From Asterias rubens (taxonomy: Eukaryota; Echinodermata; Asteroidea; Forcipulatida; Asteriidae): a stretch of DNA of 64,000 bases. A program made the position numbers and the translations under genes. The notes under the pieces were generated by a model, which was not told the DNA's origin, made no database searches, and saw only the letters and a program-made list of their open reading frames with translations. Location: the NCBI RefSeq assembly GCF_902459465.1, contig NC_047062.1, positions 4,838,501 to 4,902,500 on the forward strand, written 5' to 3'. This document shows positions 1-12,800 of the stretch, piece by piece (position 1 is the stretch's first letter; every line of letters begins with the position of its first letter).

Positions 1-716
1 ATCAGTTGCCATCTTGGCTTAAAAACCATGTTTCGGCGCGTCATTATGGTACGGGTAGATTACTCACTAACTAACAACAGAGGGCGGGCATCGAGTGAAG
101 ACCTTCGTTACACTGTCATGAGTGAGTGCACAGTTGAAGGTCATTACATGACGCCCACCCTCTATTGTTTTGTAAACGTATTTTACCATAACTGGTTAAT
201 ACGTTTTTACATGCTAAAAATAATTTTTGTCTCACTGAGACCCAAATTCATTTGTGACTTGTTTTTTTCTCATCTGTGAACATAATGTTTTGTCTTACAA
301 AAAGTTACAAATCCTTTAATCATGAGAGTTACAAAGGGCACTTCCATTGAGAAAGTCTATGATGGGGCACTTTTTGAAGGGGCACTAGGTCCAAGACCAT
401 GTTTGGATTTGTTTTTGTACATTCAATGGAATTTCATCTTTGAATTGAGAGAGCAAAGCCATTTTCATTGGGGACCCTTGTTCTCACATCAAAAACCAAA
501 CGACAAGGGACAAGCACAACTACAGGCAAACAACCGAAGAAAACAAAGAAATACTATAAAAGTAAACAAAATCACAAAGAATATGGAGAAACTACAGTTT
601 AAAAATGGCAAAAAATTATTGCACAAGCATGATAAAAATCTACAGGAGAACCGTACTATCCAAATTAATTAATTTTGTAAAAGGTTTTTATTTGTATGAT
701 TTTATTTCTGCTCACA
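1..716. other. Upstream region and 5' intron of the SR-protein gene
   Basis: No coding exon was found here. The stretch ends in a pyrimidine-rich tract and a CAG splice acceptor at 714-716, so at least one 5' noncoding exon of the SR-protein gene lies in this region or left of the window. An imperfect inverted repeat (about 78-95 against 150-168, sharing a GAGGG-GGGC core) is visible near the left edge. The open frames here are short and show no family features. Confidence 0.5.
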
Positions 717-721
717 GCAAG

Positions 722-3700
722 ATGAGCCGAGTATATATTGGCCGTCTGAGCTATCAGGCGAGGGAAAAAGACATTGAAAGATTTTTCAAGAACTACGGCC
801 ACATCAGAGAGATCAATCTCAAGAATGGTTTCGGCTTTGTGGTAAGTATTGTACAGTCCAGTAATCATTTGTTTATTAACAATGAAGCAATGAAGCAATT
901 TTTCAAACTTACGATCATTCAAATGGTTAAACAAGGCCTTGAAATAGCACTCAACATCCACAGCAATTGCAGTGGTGGCCTGTGCTTTTTCTGTAGTGCC
1001 CTCTGCTTTCATTTTCCACCATAAAAGTGCCCCTTGTACTAGAGGAAATTTGGCATGATTGGCAATTTAATGGAGTTTCTGAAGAAAAAAAGTAGTCCTT
1101 GGTTGCTATCCTTGATAGAGTTGTTATCTCATTTCCGATGCTCTGAAGAACTACACTGTCGAGGCTAAAAATGAGATATTTGCAATTTCAGGCGCATGAT
1201 CTTAGCTTTAGTTACTTACACAACCAGCTTGTAACTAAACATAGGTGGAACTTACCAAGCTGAGGCTGAATGGCTTTATAAAGTAAATCTGCAAGGAAAA
1301 CATTACTAAATAAGTTTCCTTTTCCCCCAGGAATTTGATGATCGCAGAGATGCTGAGGATGCAGTTTATGACTTAAACAATAGAGAACTTTGCGGTGAAC
1401 GGTGAGCATTCAAGGAAATCACTTTTTTATGCAAATTTATTCATTAACTTTTATAAAAAAAAGTATTTCAAAACAAGCCATTGGATAACTGCCAACGCAA
1501 TTTTTATGTAAAGATTATTGTTATCTTTTTGTACAGGGTGATTATTGAGCATGCACGTGGACCAGCCAGAGGAAGAGATGATCGCTACGGAGGTTCTAAT
1601 GATAGAGGAGGGGGTAGGGATAGAGGTGGCAGTGACAGAAGACCAGGCTGGATCGACAAGTAAGGAATACAGTCATCTTCTTTGTTGATCTTTATTGTTG
1701 CATTTACTTTTAAAGGTATACTACAGGTTGGTAGGGATAAAAAACATAATTGTTAAAAAAAAATCTCTGAAAGCTTAGCGAATTATGGAAAAATTTCCCT
1801 ACATTATGAAGTTAAAATCAGAAAAAAAACTGGATCTAAAAATGAGGAAAAAAGTAACGGCTGATAAAACCGGAATTAAGGACAGTGTGTTTACTACATG
1901 CTGACAATTGTGCATGGCTTTTCACTATTTGCTCTCGACTCACAATGGATGAAGGCAATATTTTCACAGGTTTGCTATTTCATGCTTTGGTCATTTACAT
2001 AATAAAACATGAACTCTGTGACTACTTTGTCATCTCTACCAATCCTGTATAATGCCTTAAAGTAAATCCATTGTGTAACTGTTTACTTTTAATACACAGC
2101 TGATGAGTGTAGTTACTCTCCATTTGGAGCAATAAACCATTTACACCACAAAGAAAATTTGATGACTTATCATGGACGTTAAAAACACAGTATCACTCAA
2201 GCTTACAAAAAAAAATATTTGAAGCTTTAGACGTGTTCAAGCAATAAATGAAGAAGTAACTAACTATCTTGCTGTGACAGATTCATCTACATATTTCTAT
2301 GCTAACCACGAAATTATAAGTTGGCTTAAAATGTGTAAAGTTTTAGGTGAAAGGCTTTATCAGCCAAGAAAAACATGGCGTCTTTCAACAGACATGGCAT
2401 TCCTGGTGATGTGTTTTGTAAGCATTTCTGTATGCACGAAAACTGTTCCTGATTGTGTGGACTATCTGGGCCACATCATGAATCATTGTCAATGGGCAGC
2501 CACTTAAAATACTCTTTTAAAAGCAACAGTTTAAAAGGAGTTTCAAAATAGGAGTGTGTGGTGTGTATATATCCCTAGATGACCTGGATGGCTGAACAGA
2601 ACGAAGGGGAAATGCTGAAATTACCCCTAACTGATCGTGATGTTTCTTCTCAAAGTTGGGTTACTGAAACAGAACCTCTGATGTTATGCTTTTCATCACT
2701 CTGTTAAATTGATATTGAAGCGTTTTGTAGACTTGCTCTTTCTTTTTTGAGAAAGTGGGCCATTTCTTCCACAACTTTTGAAGATCAGTGATATGCACAT
2801 TGGGGTTATTCAGCTAAAAAAAAAATGTTGTTACAGATGATTGAAGAAAAAGCATGTCCTTTTGCTTATTTGAGATTTCAACCTGTGAAGCAGCATGTGA
2901 CTTAGGCAGATAAAGCCGACTACCCCTGAAATGCAAACATAATGTATATTTTCCCTTTGTTCCTTCAGTCATAACGGCTCAGCGTCTTTTTCTGGTCGAT
3001 CTTCTAGGTGAGACACTCAAAAATTATTCTTCTCAAAATAAGTAAGAAATAAACATTGCATTATAATTTAAGGTGCTTTTAAAGGTTTGACATGATTGAA
3101 TCTGTTGTGGTTTTGAAAACCTGACCAATCCTTGTAACATGAAGAATGTCGCCACCAATTTTCTTTAAAAGATTAGTTACCCTGATTTACTAATCCATCT
3201 AAGCTTAAATCCATCCAATTCATGAAATGTGCCACCCTGGTGTAGGTCCACAAGGGGATATATACACACACTCACACACACACACACATGATGATTATGT
3301 GTATTACCAAATGAGCATTCTGTTGTCCTCCCTGTAAGATGTATTTTGCAAGAACATGATCACGATAACATTATTTGAATTTTTGTGGCATATTTTCAGA
3401 TACGGTCCACCTGTACGCACTGATTTCCGTGTCATCGTTGATAATCTCTCCAGTCGTGTCAGTTGGCAGGTATGATTTCAGTTTGTTGTTCTGTTCATAA
3501 TTGGCACACATTACAATACATACCATCCAGTGGTTATAATGAACTTCATCATTTGCAATCGTTTGTCCAGCTTACCCGATTGATTTTTAGACCTTTCTTC
3601 CTTAACTTGCCCTGACTTCTGGGAATGGCTGAAAAAACAGTCATTGTCTTATTTTCTTAAAGCCCTCAAAAGACTATATTGATATTGTATGGTAAAACAA

Positions 3701-6700
3701 GTGGCCAACTGACCAATGCAATGTTGTCCTTTCTTCAGCACTATTTTAGCGACTGAGATGTCCATGTAAGGCACTGAGGGTTGTCTCTCTATCTGAGGGA
3801 AGGTACCCCCCTTGTACCACTAACGAAGGGCTTAAAAGGTCTAGGTCATGGCAGATGATGATGGTCTATCGCTCTCTGAGGGCCGAGAATAAACAGGGCT
3901 GTGGCTGCTGAAGCGTCCTCCGCCTCATGCTCCTTAACCATCCCCCCATTGTGTGTAGAGAGAAACGAGCAGGCAGATGGCTTAATCCTTTTGGCAGTTC
4001 TGGTTGGACGACCGCCCTGGGCTGGCTGTACATCTTCCCCCGAGGGATGTTCTATGCAAAGTTTTTTCGGCCGAAACTGTGGCCCCCTAAAATATCCAAC
4101 GTTATTTTTTCACACATGAAGAATCTATGTTTTTAGCCAAAAGATCAGCACTGAAGAAAAAAAAGTACGATGTGAAAACTTTGAAGTGAAAGAAAAGAAC
4201 AGTAAACAAAATTAGAACAGTAGAACCGTTACACCTTTTTTCCTAAGAAATTGGTCAATTGTACTAAGTTGGTTGCAATTCAAAACATGTCAACTGTTTC
4301 AAACGACATCTCAAAATTTTGGTAACCTTCATTTGAAATATAGAAATATACATTTTGGCATTGATCACCTTCTCTAGAAATTTGAAAATGAAACCATGAA
4401 GGTGCAAAAACAATCGGGGAAAAACCTCCTTGGCATTTATGTGGAGGAATGCAAAAGAAAGTTGTGTGTCCTTCTCCAACTGCTCATCAATCCCAATTTC
4501 TATTGGGTTGAAATTCTACTGATGGTTACCACCACCTGGGCCAATCTGTGCTGAAGCTGGGCTGGCTGGCTGGCTGTTTTGCATAAAGTGTGACCCACCC
4601 CCGAGGGGTGCCTCTCTGTCTGGCTGTTCTCTCATGGGTCTTGTAGCTGCCCCTCTCAAGTAAATATCGATGGCTGATGAGAGCTTGGCCTTACTATCTG
4701 TGGAAGGTATAGTAATGTTAAACCATCAGGGAGTCCACAGTCACTTTTAAGATAGAGCACATGAACAACCATAAGGGAGACGTCTTTAGTTTGGGAAAGT
4801 AAACATTTTTAATAAATAGTTTGAATCTTGATGGGTGTTCAGGGTAAGGATGAAATATGCAAGAATTTAATTGCAAACTTTTTATTTTTTGTTACCAAAG
4901 TTTCTTTGCCTGACTGACAGTACTTCCTTACTACATGTTCATGTGTTCTTTCTCTCTTGGTGATCAATGAGCTTGTGTTTTAATCAGTTGAATTAAGGGG
5001 TAGGCAATCTTGTTGCTGAAGGAGGCTGCTGGACTACGCCATCCGAGATCATCAACGATGTTCTAGATTGCTCCAAGGATAGCTCCAGCCAACATTTTCA
5101 TTTGTTTCAGGCATATTTATTACTAATGTGATCAGTTATTGTAATGAACACCATGAACTACATAATCTAAAACTTTAAAAAATACTTGCAATTAGTGAAG
5201 ACATAACATTGTTTACTGTGTTTACATTGTTTACCGACTTCAAAAGATTGGGCCGTTGTATGGCGACACGGTTTTGCGTTCTCTCGTTACAAGTGACAAT
5301 AATACATTATTCTATTCTATTCTACTGTGCGGACAACATTTCCTGGTGTTCTTTACATTAACAACCCTGATTTTTGTTCCTTTACCAAATTATTACAATC
5401 CCATGGTAACATGAACCTTTTTATGAAAATAAAAAAGGATATTATTTTTGTTATCAGTTGTGTTCATGAAATAGAATTGATTTTCATGATAAGTCTTCTA
5501 AAGACCAAAAAAAAACATGTTACTGTGAGATTGTTTGATTTTTATTTATTTTGTTGTGCGTTATTCATTTGTATCGTATTCCTTCCCTAGATATGTACCT
5601 GGCGTGCTCCTGTAAAATAAACCAAGTTTGCCCTTATTCCAAATATTGTCACTTATAGCATGCAACCAAAAGTGATCGCTTATCAGCATGACACCATCTC
5701 CTTGGCTCGAATAAGATCTCTCAAACCCTTTTATGTTGCCACCCTCCCTCCCCCCCCCCCCCCAAAAAAAAGTTGCATAATCTCTGGATGTAAACTTTCA
5801 AAATTGTCTTTGATGTCCTTTTTTTGATTGGTATTTGTACCCATATGTTTCCTTGCTGTAGGATCTGAAAGATTACATGCGTCAGGCTGGTGAAGTGACC
5901 TTTGCAGATGCCCACAAACAGCGCAAAAATGAAGGGTATGTTATATGTTCACAATGAGATTAATTTTGCTCACTGATTGCTCCCTGATTTTGCTCACTGC
6001 ATGGACCAAAGTCGGCCCAGTCTGGAATTTCATTTCAAATGGGAAAAACCTATTCAGTGAGAATTGGGACACTGCATAAAGCAGTGTTGAATGACACTTG
6101 ACTCAAATAGATAAAGCAGTCATTGTTAAAAAATGTTCTAGCTGTTTCAATTATGAATTTCTTTTTAAACTATTAAGTAACCCTCTGCTACCGCTTCCCA
6201 GGTTGTAGCATAAATTTACGTTTGATTCCTGACATTCAGGAACGGTTTAAATAGCTTCTAACTGGTACCCTGAACGAAAATATTTACAAAATAGGGAGAC
6301 TGCCAACACCACCAAAGGGCTCAATAGCTCAGTCTGTAGAACACTGGCTTGTTAATCTGGAGGTGGCATGTCTAGTTTTGAAAACTTGACTTTGTTCAGC
6401 CCAAAAGAATGCAATTTCAATGTAAACTATTATTCATTTGTTTGATCCTTATGTGTTGTAGTTGTTAATTTTGTATCTTGTTTCTCATGCAGCATTGTCG
6501 AATTCAACAACTTAAACGACATGAACAATGCTATCAAAAAGCTAAACGGAACCGAGTTGAGTGGAAGACACATCAAGATAATGGAAGATACTCCACGGAA
6601 GAAGTAAGTTGTTTTTCTAGAATATCTCTCCAAAGGTTTCACAAATCCAGAGAGAATTGTATGTTTATTAATAGTGAACAACAATCTTCGAGAGAATTGT

Positions 6701-7539
6701 ATGTTTATTACTAGTGAACAACAGTCTGCTGACGAGTGGCTGTCCAAAACACCAACTTAAGTCTCCATTAAATAATGTGGGTTTTTTTATTTTAGAAATG
6801 TTATTATAATGTTCTAGGGTGTTAAACTTTTGCGTGTCTTCTTATAGTTGTCACATTATTGACTTTTTTTTGCATATTTTCAAGAACCTGACTATGAACT
6901 GTGAATTCTGAAGAAATTAAGATTCGAAATATGTAATTACGGTTTGTGTTTAGCTTCATGCTTAGCATTATAATGTGGGGTGCATGTGTGTAACAGCTCC
7001 CTTAAAATTGATAAATACAAAGAAAACATGCATGTGCATAAAAGCTTTTAGACAACAAAATGCTTGGGTCATTTAGTCGCCAGTTCATAGAGCCAGTCTT
7101 TATATCAGATGTTAATACACCCCCATATGACCAGTCGTTAACCAATCCAAATGCAAAAACACTCGAAGGTTTGTTCCCTTTTCTTATTTGTTTAATGTAT
7201 TTTATCCACAGGAGAAGTTATACTCGTAGTCGCTCTCGATCTAGATCTCGTTCCCGCTCACCTCGCCGATCTCGTTCTCGCTCACCCCGTCATTCTCGCT
7301 CCAGACGCTCACGATCTGGAAGCCGCTCCAGGAGCAGATCTCGCTCAAGGGACCGCAAGAGCAACAGCAAGAGTCGTAGCCGAAGCAAGAGTGCAAGACG
7401 TAGCCAGTCTAAGTCACCAAGGTGTAGTGTATCACCGCGCAAATCAAAATCCAGATCTAGATCCAGATCCCGCTCCCCACGATCCCGTTCTCGATCCCGT
7501 TCCCACTCAAAGTCAAGATCACACAGCCCCTGCGACTAA
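722..7539 (+). CDS. Serine/arginine-rich splicing factor, SRSF4/5/6 (SR55/B52) type
   Basis: Eight coding exons: 722-841, 1331-1401, 1537-1659, 2969-3007, 3400-3469, 5862-5935, 6493-6603 and 7212-7539 (936 nt, 311 aa), all with GT/AG borders and compatible phases. RRM1 is residues 1-72, with RNP2 VYIGRL and RNP1 NGFGFVEF. A Gly/Arg hinge (73-118) follows. The second RRM (120-190) carries [20 protein letters not shown], with the SWQDLKD signature of the pseudo-RRM in SRSF1/4/5/6/9. Residues 203-311 form an RS domain of Arg-Ser dipeptides ending SPCD. This family acts in the nucleus, binding exonic enhancers and recruiting spliceosome parts; the RS domain is the usual phosphorylation target. 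Exon 4 is only 39 nt and encodes linker. The start is ATG at 722, five bases after a splice acceptor. The exact paralogue (4, 5 or 6) cannot be decided here. Confidence 0.95.
3264..3288. repeat. CA dinucleotide microsatellite
   Basis: A short, slightly interrupted (CA)n run lies in intron 4 of the SR-protein gene. Confidence 0.8.
3470..5861 (+). other. Largest intron of the SR-protein gene
   Basis: This 2.4-kb intron splits the coding sequence immediately before DLKDYMRQ, inside the second RRM. It contains two GC-richer islands (about 3890-4090 and 4520-4690) that share a GGGCTGGCTG core and a CCCCGAGGG-type core. A tail of ATTCT repeats at 5306-5325 looks like the 3' end of a non-LTR element. 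SR genes commonly keep regulated poison exons in such introns, but I found no stop-containing exon with convincing splice sites. Confidence 0.4.
6316..6384 (+). repeat. Degenerate tRNA-like (SINE-type) fragment
   Basis: The stretch contains TAGCTCAGTCTGTAGAAC, resembling an A box, and a GTT at the expected anticodon position. The B-box area (GTCTAGTTTTGAAA) is degenerate, so a working tRNA gene is unlikely. It sits in intron 6 of the SR-protein gene. Confidence 0.35.
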
Positions 7540-8690
7540 GGAAGTCGGATAGCTTGAGTACATTGTAATGGTTCAGTACAGATATGCAAATGGTACATTC
7601 AAGAAGGGTGTGCAAACAAATAGTTGTACCAAGATCCTTAATGTTCAATGTTAATATTAAAGACTAGGGTCAAAATATTGGACTATTTCCATGTTATTTG
7701 TGTATTATATCCAAGTTTTTGTTTATGACATTACTGCCCCCATGATTAAAGGGTCAAGGTGAACGGACGATCTGGTTGTAATGTCAATTTTGGTGTAGAA
7801 ATAATATTTTTAAATGAAAAGGATTAACTTGGTAGTTTTGTTCAAGAGGAAGGCATTGATAATGTTCGTTTTCAATTTCATGTAATACTATAACATCAAA
7901 AATTACATAGGGGAATGAATAGATTCGTCTCTACAACATACATGTAATTGCAAAGAAAATAATGGCATTTTTTGTAGAGTTTCTTTTCATAAAATGATTT
8001 CATGGTTATTTTATCCAACTATAAAGCAAGGAAAGTATGGTATAAAGCAAACCAATAAATTCTTTTTTCTTTTTGGGGGGGGGGGGAAATGTGATGGTGG
8101 TGTTCATGCACTTTTTAAAGCTGTACATTAAGTGATTTTGTCTCCTTTCTGTTATTAAGTATCAGTTTTATGTTTTGTTTCATTCATTACAATGTGTGAA
8201 AGATGAGCAGGAATATTATCAGTACATGAGTAACGGGCAACAAAAGTTTTTAAGGGAATCGGCGCAACAGTCGAATTTGTGCCAATTTATTTTCTCTTAA
8301 AAGAAGAAATCACATTAAAAACTTGCTTGGTAGCCATTTTCATTCATCTCTTCTTTTGACGTATTCCAAACTTGAAAGGCAAATTTCTTAATGACTTGGA
8401 ACATGTTTGGTACATTTTTTTTATTTTAATGATTTCTGTATGGATGTGTTTTTATTATAACAGAATGCATGGTTTGCATCTGAAATCAAACAGGCTTTCG
8501 GGCGATAAGTTCTAAAATCTCAATCAATGGTGATATAGGAAAAACTACAGTGGATTCCTTTAGGTTGTACTTGTCAATAAATACTATTTTTCAGTTGGTT
8601 AATTCTATTCACTTTTTCATCAAATTTAACTGTCTCATTGTGACTGATATTGTTTGTGTATGTGAAAATAAACTTAAAATGTATTTGGAA
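7540..8690 (+). other. 3' untranslated region of the SR-protein gene
   Basis: AT-rich sequence with no open frame follows the stop codon. AATAAA hexamers occur near 8055 and 8575 and at 8667-8672; the last, in a TG-rich setting, is a reasonable polyadenylation signal. The extent of the UTR is inferred. Confidence 0.5.
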
Positions 8691-8817
8691 TTTTTTGTGA
8701 TTTTAGGAAATTAATTTCTTTTTGTTAGATGTGTCCGATTCAAACTTCTGTAAGTTAGCAACTTCAGGAAGGATTCAAAGTTTCAATACCTTTCATTTTT
8801 ATTCAAAATAATAATAA

Positions 8818-9790
8818 TGAGTGGACGAACATGTCAAAGTGTCTGGGAGAAAGAAGCCATCACAGGTCCCATACATGAAAGTTCCATACTGTGACGGTGA
8901 GGATGGGAGATGTTTTACGAATTGAAGATAACGCCTTGCATTAATGAAATAATGCTTGCAGTGCTTAAGTCGAGTGGTGTCCTCGAATCACAATGGTTCC
9001 CCAAGTCTTTCTGTCCCCCATTGCTGACTTGAAATCTGTTGATTCAAGTCCCGTGGTGTTTTTTGAGAAAGTCGGTGCTGGTGTCGCATGCAATTATGTC
9101 CTCTATGCAATACTATCCGGAGCATATGCAATAATGTCCGCCAGACGATTTTGCATATGTAATCGTGTCCGTCCGGACACTGCTCCATAATGCAATTGTG
9201 TCCGCCCGGACACATTTGCATACGCAGTTGTGTCCGCCCCGTGCAAAACCGTCCTTGCAGTAAATTAAACGCCCTTGGTCGACAGAATATGTTCGCCATT
9301 TTTTACAAGCTTAATTGCATGTCATGAATGACATGGGAAATGTTCGGCCATTGGGTAATCGCTGCAATCATAAAATACGTGAATATTCCTGCTGCATATT
9401 ATGTAGGTTCAGTGCATGCACGCTCGCTTACACGCGCACATACATGTACGGACACGATTGCATATGCAAAAGTGTCGGGAGTGGACAATATTGCATGGCG
9501 GACACAATTGCATCTGACACCTGTCTACCAGATTTCCTCCTCCCATGCTTAGGGGTCCACAGAACAATATTGGACACTGATTTGCTCCTGTAGCAGTGGC
9601 CAGCAAAACACATTCTTCTGCGTCTGATTTTTGCTGAGAGCTTGGGTAGGTTCCTGTATAGAAGTCATGAAATAATGGGTGGATGGAAATATTTAAGTGT
9701 CTGGGGAAAGAAGTTACCACAGGTGCCACGACACCTTCCATACTGTGACACCGAGGGAAGATCAGAGATTTTTTTTAAAGATTTACAGAG
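8818..9790. repeat. Pair of diverged direct repeats around a larger repeat
   Basis: About 90 bp at 8818-8910 and at 9674-9770 match imperfectly: both carry AAGTGTCTGGG, then GAAAGAAG, CACAGGT and TTCCATACTGTGAC in the same order. They bracket the TGTCCG-rich element at 9085-9525 and may be flanks or ends of one composite insertion. Confidence 0.55.
9085..9525. repeat. Interspersed element with TGCAATTGTGTCCG subterminal repeats
   Basis: The sequence TGCAAT...TGTCCG recurs several times at the left side and in inverse orientation at the right side. About 330 bp of it (9190-9525) is repeated in reverse complement at 50803-51166, including the palindromic centre CATGTCATGAATGACATG. Repeated subterminal motifs facing inward suggest a nonautonomous DNA transposon. 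No coding capacity was seen. Confidence 0.7.
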
Positions 9791-11038
9791 GGGGGGGGGT
9801 AATTACATATATAAGTTGGGTGGGAAATACTTTTTCAAGTTGCCACTTGCAATATTTGGATCCTGGTTTTCAGTCATTCTTTTGAAAAGAATACTTGCAC
9901 CCACACTGACGAAGTGTTATAGGTTTTTGTTCAAAGTTGAAAACCAGAAATCCATAATTTGTTTATTTATTTACTTATTTATTTATATATACATGTTATG
10001 TATATATAAATATAAATTTTTGTGTGTGGGGGGGGGGGGTAATTAAAGTGATCTTTGTACCAGTCTGGCTTTATACAAAATAACACACAAAGCATACAGA
10101 GCTTGAATTTATTTAGTTTAATCTCAATCACCAGGTCATTATTTTCAGTTTGAAACAAAAGTTATTAAGTAAAATAATTCACTACATGTACAGTAATGAG
10201 AATTGTACCCAATCGAATACAACTGTATGAAACACTAAAATATAAGCCTGATGCAAGAATGAAGATAAACAAAATAAAGCCATTATTTCTTCCATGTCAA
10301 ATCCTACACCATCTGGAAAACCAACTGCACCTAGGTGTGACATACAGCTGGAAGAATGACCATAACTCACCTAGTGATTCCGGTTCCGAGTTATTCTACT
10401 AGCATTTGGCACCCCTTGCATTTTCTATGCAAGCAGACTTCTTTGCAAGAAAACTGCTGTACTTAAAAAAGTCCAAGTCTAGCGCATTGTACCTTCTACA
10501 ATTCATGTATTTTTTGGTTCTCTTTTTAGTGACTGACATCCTCATTGCTTTTGTACACAATATCAAATTGAAAACCTTGACCTGACAAAATACATGATCC
10601 CTTTTCTTTAAGTCTACCACGAGTTGAGTTAAGACACACTCACTAACAATAAACATAAGCAGTTACTTAACACAATTATTTACATAAACACTAGTACAAA
10701 TCCAATGTACATGTATTTACAAAAGCAAGTCTTCTTCAGCTTACATCCCCTGACCTCAAAAGTTCTGAGCTTTCTGTTGTTTATTTTGCAAAAGCAGTTC
10801 ATTCCCTTCTTTTGAACAAGTGAGTATACAGATAACTGTAGAACTGTTGGAAATGAAAATGAAAATAGCAAAACCGGTGAATTATAGCCGACTGGCAAAT
10901 TCACAGAACACAATGCTTCACTAGGTCACAAATCCAACTTGCATACTCCATTCAAGTCAGAAACATGAGCCATGGTTGCCATAAAAGTCTTTCGTGATCG
11001 TTCATTTGTCTAACAACAGTTTCTCATCCCTTTGTGCA
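9526..11038. other. Noncoding region and probable SNRPD2 3' UTR
   Basis: No supported gene. It holds a TATTTA/ATATAT low-complexity run (9960-10020), G-homopolymer runs near 9790 and 10028, and, from about 10190 to 11038, sequence that would be the 3' UTR of the minus-strand SNRPD2 gene. The open frames on both strands are short and lack family features. Confidence 0.45.
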
Positions 11039-12391
11039 TCACTGCTTCGCTGTTGCCAGAGGATTCCTCAACACTAGGATAACGCTATCCCCTCGCAGGA
11101 ACATCTTGGAAATATAACGATCCTTGTTGACAGGTTTGGATTTTTTCTTCCCTTTACCGGCTTTTGGTGTTTCTGTCCACATCTCCTTCACATTCTCCAG
11201 TACCATGTTGCAATGTCTGAAAGTAAATTGGAAAGTTTTGATGAAAAGGCTGTAAACACACCGCAGAAATCAAGAAATATAATGAGTAAAGGGAACAGTA
11301 AATAAAAAATACCAAATACAGATTGCACCACAGACAGCACCTTGTAAAAACTTACTACATGCTACATATGGATTTGCATACCTGTCAATCATACAGAAAT
11401 TGAGTGCACATAAATTCATTTAATTTCATTTAATAATTCTGGTTGTGCACCTTTGAAGCAAAGGATTCTCAGAAAAGTGGTCTTTTCTACAGAACCCCTT
11501 AGCTTCGAGAAAAGACAAAGAAGAAGTTTCATGTTATAGGTGTGGGAGGGAAAACCCCAGATATTTATATAGATTGTTATGAGCTTATGGCTTTCTTTAA
11601 TAACAATGGTCTATCCATCCTCCATGGTCTACAGTCGCCATTGAATGATAAGACTGATGTGCAAAGAGAGCCATAACACTAAGTAATCCAAACAAAGAGG
11701 GCTAATGGTGGTGGTGGCTAGCTGTTAAATTACCTATCAAATGCCTTGACTCTTCCAAGTAGTTTCTTGTTGTTTCGACAATTGATTAAAACTTGTGTGT
11801 TGTTCTTGACGGACTGTGTAAGGACAGACAATGGTCCTGTATTGAACTCTTCTTCTTCTCGCTTAGCGAGCTCCTCTGATGTCATCTCGCTCTTTGGTTT
11901 CGTTAATAACCTAAAGGGAGGGAGAAGAGCAGGAAAAAATGTGGTCATTGCCATATAGCCCCATTTATGATTTAATTTAAGGGCCAATCAATCAACTGAA
12001 CTTCCATTTGTTGAACCAAAATGTGCAACTGACGTTCACGTAGGTTGTAAAATGTTCTTGTTCATGTTGGTAATGTTGCATGATTCACCCAAGTAATAGC
12101 CCCACTGGTGTGGCCAAGTTTGTTATAGAGAACTACATTCACTCATATTTTACCTTTATCCCAAATAAATAGGGGTTTGGATGCATTTGAATGCTTCCCC
12201 GCCATGTGTAATAAAAAGAGCAGAGCGTATATTAACATGCACATTTTAATTTTTTTATCTGCCATTGTTTTTCTTCAGAAACCCCCATATTTTTGGTCTA
12301 TATTTAGCTTAAATCAAATAAATAAATATGCCACAATAAAGCCATATACCCTCATTACACATTGTTGACAAAAAAATACAACTTACGACAT
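11039..12391 (-). CDS. SNRPD2: Small nuclear ribonucleoprotein Sm D2
   Basis: Three coding exons on the minus strand: 12391-12387 (ATGTC only), 11910-11734 and 11216-11039 (360 nt, 119 aa). The protein starts [15 protein letters not shown], continues [20 protein letters not shown] (Sm1 region) and [20 protein letters not shown], and ends with the Sm2 segment [16 protein letters not shown]. It is nearly identical to animal SmD2 over its full length. SmD2 pairs with SmD1 in the heptameric Sm ring on U1, U2, U4 and U5 snRNAs, assembled in the cytoplasm and used in nuclear splicing. A first exon of only five coding bases explains why the start is easy to miss. It is divergent from FKBP2 copy A, about 330 bp apart. 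Confidence 0.96.
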
Positions 12392-12720
12392 GTTGAAGGG
12401 TCAGATGCAGTGGATTTCAAAGATGATTAAGTCGTCTGCGAACGATGAATGTAACGTTTGAGTAACGCACTTAAACGATCATCAAAACGAACTACGCGCA
12501 AACCCCTGGCACATCACACAACACACACTGCATGCCGATCGCTTGTCCTTGTTTTGTGTTATTGCCCGAGCGAAGTATCGAAAGAACGAGGTTGATACAA
12601 ACATTACACCGTCTGGCTACGTTTATGTTCTTTCATCGGCACGTATATTTTGTATAATAGACGTCTGGGTATGTTTCATAATTGAAATACTCCTTCTCAG
12701 GTTTTAGTAAGTACCAAAAA
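12392..12720. promoter_or_regulatory. Probable bidirectional promoter between SNRPD2 and FKBP2 copy A
   Basis: Only about 330 bp separate the SNRPD2 start codon (minus) from the region matching the FKBP2 5' noncoding exon (plus). It is more CpG-containing than its surroundings. No clear TATA box was seen. A shared promoter is inferred from geometry alone. Confidence 0.5.
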
Positions 12721-12739
12721 CAACCGTACCGACCGCTAC

Positions 12740-12800
12740 GTGTATTTTGTTGGTGCTCTTGTTTTTGTGCTGGCCGCGGGGAGCTACTAAACTGCGGAAG
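12740..12800 (+). other. 5' noncoding exon of FKBP2 copy A
   Basis: The sequence ending AAACTGCGGAAG followed by GTAAGG (donor at 12801) is conserved in unit B, where the donor is at 20566. The matching acceptor is TTTTTTTAG at 15344, leaving a short leader before the ATG at 15364. The 5' edge is not defined. Confidence 0.65.

Noticed and set aside
665-1012. Minus-strand open frame of 115 codons overlapping SR-protein exon 1
   Set aside because: It overlaps the confirmed coding exon on the other strand and has no family features.
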